A DNA stretch of 64,000 nucleotides from Rubricoccus marinus (GTDB taxonomy: Bacteria; Bacteroidota; Rhodothermia; Rhodothermales; Rubricoccaceae). This document shows positions 59,175 to 64,000 of the stretch, in pieces. Where the stretch lies: assembly GCF_002257665.1 (NCBI RefSeq), contig NZ_MQWB01000001.1, positions 1,892,622 to 1,956,621 on the forward strand, given 5' to 3'. Every line of letters begins with the position of its first letter. Position 1 is the stretch's first letter. Below the pieces are notes generated by a model. The model saw only the letters and a program-made list of their open reading frames with translations, was not told the origin of the DNA and did no database searches. The position numbers and the translations under genes are program-made.

Positions 59175-59540
59175 GGAATAAATCCGGGGTCAATGTGGGG
59201 GCGCCGCTCAGCGCCCGGCCAGAACGATTGTCAACCGGGCGAAGCTACGACGGCGCCTCTAGCGCAACGGGCGTGCCACGGCCGGGATGCGCGCCCGTTC
59301 CGCCGACGAACGTGTTTCCGTGCGTTCTTCGGATGCCACGGGTTCCGGGTTCACAGTTGGTGGGGTCAAGACTGCCCACGTGCTCCCGCAACGCCCGAGC
59401 CGCCAGAGGCCAGGGACGCCGGCGTGCCCTGACGGCCTCTGGCGCGCGTCGTAGCTTTGACGACGCCAGCCCCCTCGCGCCCCCGAGACGTTCGAGACGG
59501 ACCCGACCTCCCGATTTCCGCGCACTGCGCGCGCTGCTCG
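59175..59540. other. Intergenic stretch between divergent secA and porQ
   Basis: In these 366 bases I see two single motif copies (about 59402 reverse and 59441 forward) and no convincing gene or strong hairpin. It must contain promoters for both flanking genes, but no box was clear enough to call. Confidence 0.6.
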
Positions 59541-60515
59541 ATGCCCCGTCCTCTGGCGCTCCGCGTCTTCTCCTCGCTCGCTCTCGCCGCGCTTCTCGCC
59601 CAGCCTCTGGCGGCGCAGGACAGCCGCGACACCTCGTTCGACCTCGTCCGGCTGGACCCCTCGGCCCGATCGGCCGCCCTCGCCGGCGCCGTGACGGCGC
59701 TCCCCAGTTCGGACCCCGGCGCGTTCTACGCCAACCCGGCGCTCCTGGCGCCAGAGGCCGAGAAGCAGCTCTCGCTGGGCTACCTCAACCACCTGGCGGG
59801 CGTGAGCGCGGGATTCGCGACCTACGCCCGTGAGATCCCGAGCGTCGGGCGGCTCGCGCTGGGCGTGCGCTACCTCTCCTACGGGGAGTTTGACCGCGCC
59901 GACGAGGACGGCACGGCCGATGACACCTTTGGGGCGAACGAAGCGGCGGTGAGCTTGGGCTACGCGTACGACGTCAACCGCCGCTTGCGGGTCGGCGCGA
60001 CGGGGCACGCGCTGTTCGAGAGCGTCGATGGCGCCAGCGGCCAAGCGCTCGTGGCGGACCTCGGCGTGGCGTACTCGGTCCCGAGCCAGCTGCTGACGCT
60101 TTCGGCTTCGGCCCACGGCATTGGGGCGGTCACGTCCTCGCTCGGAGCGGACGACGCAGCGCTTCCCATCGACCTACGGGTGGGGATCTCGAAGCGGCTG
60201 CAGTACCTCCCGCTGACCATCACCCTCTCGGGGCATGAGCTCCAGAACTACGAGAACGAAAGCGGCTCCGCACTGGACGAGGCGTTGCGTCACGTGGCCG
60301 CTGGCGGCGAGCTCCAGCTCGGCAAGGCGCTCGCGCTGCGGGCTGGCTACCACCCCGGGCGCGCCGAGGGGCTCCGCACGGGCGGACGGCTGGACCTCGC
60401 GGGTCTCAACGTCGGCTTCGGGATCGCGACGCGTCGCGTGACGATCGACTACGCGCGGGTGGGCTGGGGCGAGTTCGGAGGCTTGCATCAACTAGGCGTG
60501 CGCCTCGGGCTGTAA
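59541..60515 (+). CDS. PorQ-like type IX secretion protein
   Basis: A 324-residue outer-membrane beta-barrel of the PorV/PorQ family. Signal peptide MPRPLALRVFSSLALAALLAQPLAAQ. The family start SFDLVRLDPSARSAALAGAVTALPSSDPGAFYANPALLA is clear, and amphipathic strands continue to the end (RRVTIDYARVGWGEFGGLHQLGVRLGL). PorQ belongs to the T9SS attachment machinery, which fits the T9SS sorting domain of the protein encoded at 50751. The gene starts at the ATG at 59541; the TAA is followed directly by a motif copy. Confidence 0.85.
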   Translation: MPRPLALRVFSSLALAALLAQPLAAQDSRDTSFDLVRLDPSARSAALAGAVTALPSSDPGAFYANPALLAPEAEKQLSLGYLNHLAGVSAGFATYAREIPSVGRLALGVRYLSYGEFDRADEDGTADDTFGANEAAVSLGYAYDVNRRLRVGATGHALFESVDGASGQALVADLGVAYSVPSQLLTLSASAHGIGAVTSSLGADDAALPIDLRVGISKRLQYLPLTITLSGHELQNYENESGSALDEALRHVAAGGELQLGKALALRAGYHPGRAEGLRTGGRLDLAGLNVGFGIATRRVTIDYARVGWGEFGGLHQLGVRLGL

Positions 60516-60635
60516 GCCTCTGGCGGCGGAGCCGCCACGCCAGTCCCGCGTGGTCCCGTACGGGCGAAAGCGTCGCATGAGTAGAGAGGTGGCACCCGCG
60601 GCGGTGCTGCTCCCTCTCCACCTACGCCCCCTGTG

Positions 60636-61382
60636 ATGCGCTCCCTCCTACTGGTCGGTTTTGTGCTGCTTTGCAGCGTCCCCGCTTCGGCCCAGATTCT
60701 GTCCTCGTCGCCCATCCGTCGGGCGCCTCAGCCTGCGGCGGCACCCACAGACGATGGACCCGAGATGGTCTGGAGGTACAGGCCGAGCGGAGGAACGTCG
60801 GCGGGCCTTTCAGGCCGGACGGGAAACCGCAGCGTTCTCGGACGCGCGCACGACGGCCTCGGAGGCGGTCCGATCTACGCGATCGAGATGGGCGAGCGGA
60901 ACGACAAGCCCTGCTACATGAAGGTGTTTTACTCCTGGCAGAACGCTCAATACCGCGCGAGCAAGGAGTTCGACGTCTGTGGCTCTGCCGGCCCCACGTC
61001 TAGCAGCCGGGAGCGCATCGGCGCGGCCACGCCCGCGCAGGGCACCCGCATCCCGGCGCTGCGGAGCCTTCGCGTGTGCTCGAACGATCGAAACGGTGCC
61101 AACTACCGCGTAAAAGGGCTCCGCCTCGGCCGGGCGCGCGTGACCGAAAGCGGCGAAGGAAGCGTCCAAGCGCTCCCCGGCAACGACTACCTGCTCTCGC
61201 GCTCCAACTGCAGAGAGTGGGAGCAAACGCGAACGTGCCCGGCGAATCAGGTGATCATCGCGATTGACGTGCATTACACGCTCGAAAGCGGCCGAGGCGC
61301 CATCTCTGGCCTTACACCTCATTGCGGGGCGCCGTCGCACGAAGAGATGCAGAGCGATACGTGCCGCCCCGGCGGCTGTTAG
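60636..61382 (+). CDS. Secreted cysteine-containing protein of unknown function
   Basis: A 248-residue protein with signal peptide MRSLLLVGFVLLCSVPASAQ. The mature protein contains eight cysteines, among them NDKPCYMKVFYSW, EFDVCGSAG, RVCSNDRNGANYRVKGLRL, RSNCREWEQTRTCPANQVI and a C-terminal PHCG, CRPGGC. The segment IYAIEMGERNDKPCYMKVFYSWQ and ANQVIIAIDVHYT suggest a jelly-roll or lectin-like beta fold stabilised by disulfides. No family is recognised. A GTG three bases upstream is an alternative start. The gene itself contains no motif copy. Confidence 0.75.
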   Translation: MRSLLLVGFVLLCSVPASAQILSSSPIRRAPQPAAAPTDDGPEMVWRYRPSGGTSAGLSGRTGNRSVLGRAHDGLGGGPIYAIEMGERNDKPCYMKVFYSWQNAQYRASKEFDVCGSAGPTSSSRERIGAATPAQGTRIPALRSLRVCSNDRNGANYRVKGLRLGRARVTESGEGSVQALPGNDYLLSRSNCREWEQTRTCPANQVIIAIDVHYTLESGRGAISGLTPHCGAPSHEEMQSDTCRPGGC

Positions 61383-61430
61383 ACAAACGCCCTTGAGCGA
61401 ACCGGCCTCTGGCGGCCGCGTACGCGGCCC

Positions 61431-62318
61431 ATGCCGTCCCGACTCGCCAGAAGCCGAACCCGCCTCGCCAAGGGCGCCGAAGCCGTCGCCCGTAGGGCGG
61501 TGGAACTGGTGCCCGCACCTCAGCCACCCCTTACGCCCACGCGCTACCCGGTCGTGCTGCTGCACGGCTTCGGCGCGCTCGCGAACGTGCTGCAAGGCGG
61601 CGTGCTTCACCGCGAGGCGATGTACCTCCGCGCCAGAGGCATCCACGCCTACGCGCCGCACGCGAACCCGTACGACACTGTCGCCGTCCGCTCGGCCACG
61701 TGGGCGGAGCACCTGGAGCGCGCGATGGAGGAGACCGGCGCGGACAAACTCAACCTGATCGGTTTCTCGTCGGGCGGCTTGGACGCGCGCTGGCTGGCAC
61801 GCGAGATGGGCTGGGCGGACCGCATCGCGTCGGTCGTGACGGTCTCGACGCCGCACCGGGGCACGGCGCTTGCGCAGTTCGTGCTGGACCGGCCCGAGCG
61901 GCTACGCTCGTGGGCCGTCGCGTTTATGGACTTCGTAGGCCGCGCCGCTTACGAGTTGGAGCCGCCGGACTCGTTCGGCGCGCTCCGCGAACTCACGCCG
62001 GAAACCGTCGCCGACCTCTTCCCGCCAGAGGAGACCATTCCGGGCGCGTGGTGCGCCTCCATCGTAGGCCGCGCGGGCAAGGGCACGGACGTCTCGATCA
62101 CGCCGTCGCTCGCGCTCACAAACCGCATCCTCTACGCCGCGCAGGGCGTCAACGACGGCATCGTGCCGACTGACGGCGCCTGGTGGGGTGAGCGCCTGGA
62201 AACGCTCGACGCCGACCACGCGCGGCAGATCGGCATCGGGCTGTCCATCGGCTCCTCGTTCGACTCGCGGGCGTTTTTCCTTTCGATCTGCGAGCGCCTC
62301 CGCGAGCGCGGGCTCTAA
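61431..62318 (+). CDS. Alpha/beta hydrolase, lipase-like
   Basis: A 295-residue hydrolase. The oxyanion-hole strand YPVVLLHGFGALANVLQGG, the nucleophile elbow LNLIGFSSGGLDARWLAREM (G-x-S-x-G) and VVTVSTPHRGTALAQF match bacterial triacylglycerol lipases. The catalytic aspartate probably lies in VNDGIVPTDGAWWGE and the histidine in LDADHARQIG. The N-terminus has no clear signal peptide but is basic (SRLARSRTRLAKGAEAVARR), so location is uncertain. Confidence 0.87.
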   Translation: MPSRLARSRTRLAKGAEAVARRAVELVPAPQPPLTPTRYPVVLLHGFGALANVLQGGVLHREAMYLRARGIHAYAPHANPYDTVAVRSATWAEHLERAMEETGADKLNLIGFSSGGLDARWLAREMGWADRIASVVTVSTPHRGTALAQFVLDRPERLRSWAVAFMDFVGRAAYELEPPDSFGALRELTPETVADLFPPEETIPGAWCASIVGRAGKGTDVSITPSLALTNRILYAAQGVNDGIVPTDGAWWGERLETLDADHARQIGIGLSIGSSFDSRAFFLSICERLRERGL

Positions 62319-62364
62319 GCCCCGGCCTCTGGCGAATCCCGGGCGCCTCTTGGAGAAACATCCG

Positions 62365-62382
62365 GCCTCTGGCGCCAGAGGC
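62365..62382. repeat. Motif palindrome, type A, abutting the SprT-like TAG stop
   Basis: Ends at the base before the stop codon of the minus-strand SprT-like gene (62383-62385) and lies between two convergent genes. Confidence 0.95.
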
Positions 62383-63075
62383 CTAGGAAGGGCGCGACCA
62401 CCGCAGGGTGAAGCGGGGATCGAAACGTCCGCCCGCGTGCTGAGCGCAGCACGGGCCACAGGCCTGGGCGCGCGTAGGGCGGCGCGCACGGCGCGTCACC
62501 GTTCCGCACCCGGGGCAGGTGGCTTGCACGCCCGCCGTCCCGCCGTACGGTCCCGGTGTCTCGCCGCCCGGCCAGATCACGCGACCCGAAGCGCGGTGCA
62601 CGACGTGGTGGTACGACGGTAGCCCCGCCTTCCGACAAGCCTTGCACCGGCGCGGGTGGACCGGCTGCCGGTACAGATCGCCAGAGGCCCCGCACGACGG
62701 ACACGTAGAGGCGTATGGCGCGTCGGGGTTTTCCGGCACGTCGCCATCGAACAGGCGCTCCGGGGAGGCCCCGCACGCCACGGCGAGCGCCTGCCACGTC
62801 GCGTCGTGGTTGGTTCGGCCGCGTCGCTCCACGTCGATGGCGTGCGCGATCTCGTGGCGGAGCGTGTCCTCGATGTCCGCGGCCGAGAGCACCTTCGCCA
62901 GAGGCGCCGACAGCGTGATCCGCCTCTGGCGCGGGCGGCAGGCGCCGAGGCGGCGGCGCGCGCGGTCGAAGCCGAACGTCCAGCCGCGGGCTTGGAGCGG
63001 CTCGCCCAGAAGTTCGCGCCCGAGGCGGTCCATGAGCTGGTCTGCAAGGCGGGCGTGCGGGGAAGAAGCGGCCAT
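62383..63075 (-). CDS. SprT-like zinc metalloprotease domain protein with zinc fingers
   Basis: A 230-residue protein. The SprT-like domain opens with WTFGFDRARRRLGACRPRQRRITLSAPLA, and IEDTLRHEIAHAIDVERRGRTNHDATWQALAVACGA contains HEIAH plus the downstream histidine that completes the zinc site. Two zinc-ribbon-like parts follow, CPSCGASGD with CKACRKAG, and CPGCGTV with CGPCC. The family includes Spartan-type proteases that degrade DNA-protein crosslinks, but the role of the bacterial members is not established. Confidence 0.88.
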   Translation of the reverse strand: MAASSPHARLADQLMDRLGRELLGEPLQARGWTFGFDRARRRLGACRPRQRRITLSAPLAKVLSAADIEDTLRHEIAHAIDVERRGRTNHDATWQALAVACGASPERLFDGDVPENPDAPYASTCPSCGASGDLYRQPVHPRRCKACRKAGLPSYHHVVHRASGRVIWPGGETPGPYGGTAGVQATCPGCGTVTRRARRPTRAQACGPCCAQHAGGRFDPRFTLRWSRPS

Positions 63076-63186
63076 CGGGGCGGGAGCGGGGCCGAGAACC
63101 TACGCGGCCTCTGGCGCGGGTGACCCCGGATCGCGCCAGAGGCCGTATTGAGGAGTAGCCTCCTGTCCTCCTCGTCCTGTTTCTCG

Positions 63187-63942
63187 ATGCGCGTCCTCTT
63201 CGTTGTACTCCTCGCTGCCTTTGCTATGCCTACCCGGGCGCAGATCAACACGGAGCAGCTCCGAAAGCGGAACCAGGAAGGACTGCACCTCCAGTTGGAC
63301 GCCGGGGGCGGCTACGCAGCGGGCAACACAGACTTTTTGCAGCTCTCCCTCGGAGCGCGGCTGGACGCGACCAAAGGGCGCGAGTCCGGCTTCGCCCTCG
63401 CCCGCTACACCCTCGCGGAGGCCAACGGCGACACCGACGTGAGCAACATGTTTGCGCACGTCCGCTACAACAGCAAGCTCACGCCGCTCGTCGTCGGCGA
63501 GGTGTTTGCCCAGGCCGAGCGCAATGCGCAGCAGTTGTTGGAGCACCGCTACCTCTTCGGAGGAGGCGTGCGGCTGGAGTTCGTGGAGACGGAAGCCGTC
63601 GGCGTGGCGCTCGGGACGACGCCGATGTTGGAGTTTGAGCAGCTCGCGCCAGAGGCCATGGAGGACCCCACGCAGGCGTTCCGCTGGAGCAACTACCTCG
63701 CGCTCCGGGTCGACGTGAGCGATACCGCCGAGGCGTTCAGCGTGGTGTACGCGCAGCCACGCCTGGAGGCGATCAGCGACTACCGCATCTTTTCCGAATC
63801 GCGGCTGGACCTGAAGGTGAGTGAGTACCTGAAGGTGCGCCTCCGCGGCTTGGTACGCTATGACAGCCAGCCACCGCTGGGCGTGGAGGAAACCGACGTC
63901 ACCATCCTGACCGGCTTCGTGTTCAACAGCCAGGGATCCTGA
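63187..63942 (+). CDS. DUF481 family outer membrane protein
   Basis: From the ATG at 63187 the product has 251 residues with signal peptide MRVLFVVLLAAFAMPTRAQ. The remainder is an amphipathic beta-barrel pattern as in DUF481 (YdiY-like) proteins: LQLDAGGGYAAGNTDFLQLSLGARLDATKG, SNMFAHVRYNSKLTPLVVGEVFAQAERN, YLFGGGVRLEF, and a last strand VTILTGFVFNSQGS. Function is unknown. The barrel runs almost to the end of the window. Confidence 0.8.
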   Translation: MRVLFVVLLAAFAMPTRAQINTEQLRKRNQEGLHLQLDAGGGYAAGNTDFLQLSLGARLDATKGRESGFALARYTLAEANGDTDVSNMFAHVRYNSKLTPLVVGEVFAQAERNAQQLLEHRYLFGGGVRLEFVETEAVGVALGTTPMLEFEQLAPEAMEDPTQAFRWSNYLALRVDVSDTAEAFSVVYAQPRLEAISDYRIFSESRLDLKVSEYLKVRLRGLVRYDSQPPLGVEETDVTILTGFVFNSQGS

Positions 63943-63969
63943 GCACACTCGCGAATGGCCGCTACGCCG

Positions 63970-63987
63970 CGCCAGAGGCCTCTGGCG
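63970..63987. repeat. Motif palindrome, type B, after the DUF481 gene
   Basis: Lies 27 bases beyond the stop codon, at the right edge of the window. Confidence 0.95.
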
Positions 63988-64000
63988 TGTAGTGTGATCC

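Larger units (their letters stand above)
1..64000. repeat. Dispersed 10-base motif family GCCTCTGGCG
   Basis: Counting the 9-base core CCTCTGGCG and its complement by eye gives roughly 190 copies across the window. In the first 8.1 kb there are 28, of which 25 carry the full 10-base form GCCTCTGGCG. With about 68% GC and independent bases I would expect about 0.2 copies in 8.1 kb. Both orientations occur, singly inside genes or as back-to-back pairs that make perfect palindromes. Known analogues by behaviour are the DNA uptake sequences of Neisseria and Pasteurellaceae and the cyanobacterial HIP1 palindrome; identity with any of them is not claimed. Near-matches such as GCCGCTGGC and GCTTCTGGCG are also common. 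Confidence 0.95.

Noticed and set aside
55740-59432. A 1230-codon open frame on the plus strand over secA
   Set aside because: It is the opposite strand of a full-length SecA. High GC keeps reverse frames open; the translation is rich in Val, Leu, Asp and Arg with no domain.
1-64000. Recurrent peptides such as Gly-Leu-Trp-Arg-Gln-Arg-Pro seen in many translations
   Set aside because: They come from the motif read in frames that are mostly not used. In real genes the motif mainly reads as Ala-Ser-Gly, Pro-Glu-Ala, Pro-Leu-Ala or Ala-Arg-Gly.
1-64000. CRISPR array from the regularly recurring motif
   Set aside because: Copies are not evenly spaced, are present in both orientations, lie inside genes, and have no unique spacers or cas genes nearby.
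1-64000. Chi-type recombination hotspot as the main explanation for the motif
   Set aside because: Chi sites are skewed to one strand. Single copies here occur in both orientations with no clear skew (about 15 forward and 9 reverse in the first 8.1 kb, outside palindromes).

Overview
The window looks like chromosomal DNA of a high-GC member of Rhodothermota/Bacteroidota, close to Rubricoccaceae such as Rubrivirga or Rubricoccus. This placement is inferred from gene content: a type IX secretion sorting domain plus PorQ, twin OmpH/Skp chaperones beside BamA, an archaeal/eukaryotic-type prolyl-tRNA synthetase, a long SecA ending in a zinc tail, and very high GC. No rRNA, tRNA, CRISPR array, prophage or insertion sequence was recognised. 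About 50 genes are packed tightly on both strands.

Layout. 0-7 kb: a von Willebrand A protein (cut by the window edge), a SnoaL-like protein, an endonuclease III family glycosylase, a GNAT acetyltransferase, HMG-CoA reductase and an ABC1/UbiB kinase. 7-10.7 kb: a chromosomal integron with integrase, attI region, four cassettes and their attC sites. The cassettes carry an unknown protein, a lipoprotein, an M41-like zinc protease domain and a membrane protein. 10.7-21 kb: a small lipoprotein, mutS, Cu/Zn superoxide dismutase, an MmcQ-like protein, a HerA-like ATPase, UV endonuclease uvsE and an M28 peptidase. 21-25.9 kb: SCP2 protein, moeA, monooxygenase, bcp, surE and panB. 26-32.5 kb: an envelope cluster on the minus strand (rseP, zinc ribbon, uppS, bamA, two ompH). 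32.8-37.5 kb: dxs, a small membrane gene and a PpiD-like isomerase. 38-41.8 kb: chorismate mutase, queE/queC/queF and mltG. 41.9-50.5 kb: a membrane protein, a Tyr-rich lipoprotein, proS, a PAP2-like protein, miaA and recN. 50.7-64 kb: a 1635-residue secreted T9SS cargo protein, secA, porQ, a lipase-like hydrolase, a SprT-like protein and a DUF481 protein.

The most striking signal is not a gene. A short motif, GCCTCTGGCG (or its complement CGCCAGAGGC), saturates the window. A hand count of its 9-base core CCTCTGGCG on both strands gives roughly 190 copies in 64 kb, about three per kb, where one or two would be expected by chance. It lies inside genes, in translatable frames (Ala-Ser-Gly, Pro-Glu-Ala, Pro-Leu-Ala, Ala-Arg-Gly), and as perfect 16-22 base palindromes next to stop codons. 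It is almost absent from the integron cassettes, from one membrane gene and from most of the giant secreted-protein gene. The pattern resembles a DNA uptake sequence or an HIP1-like iterated palindrome, and I know of no description of this motif.

The genes form coherent sets: outer-membrane assembly and secretion (bamA, ompH, secA, porQ, T9SS cargo), DNA repair (mutS, recN, uvsE, nth-like, HerA-like), 7-deazaguanine synthesis (queC/E/F), and isoprenoids. The isoprenoid set holds key enzymes of both the mevalonate (HMG-CoA reductase) and the MEP (dxs) routes.
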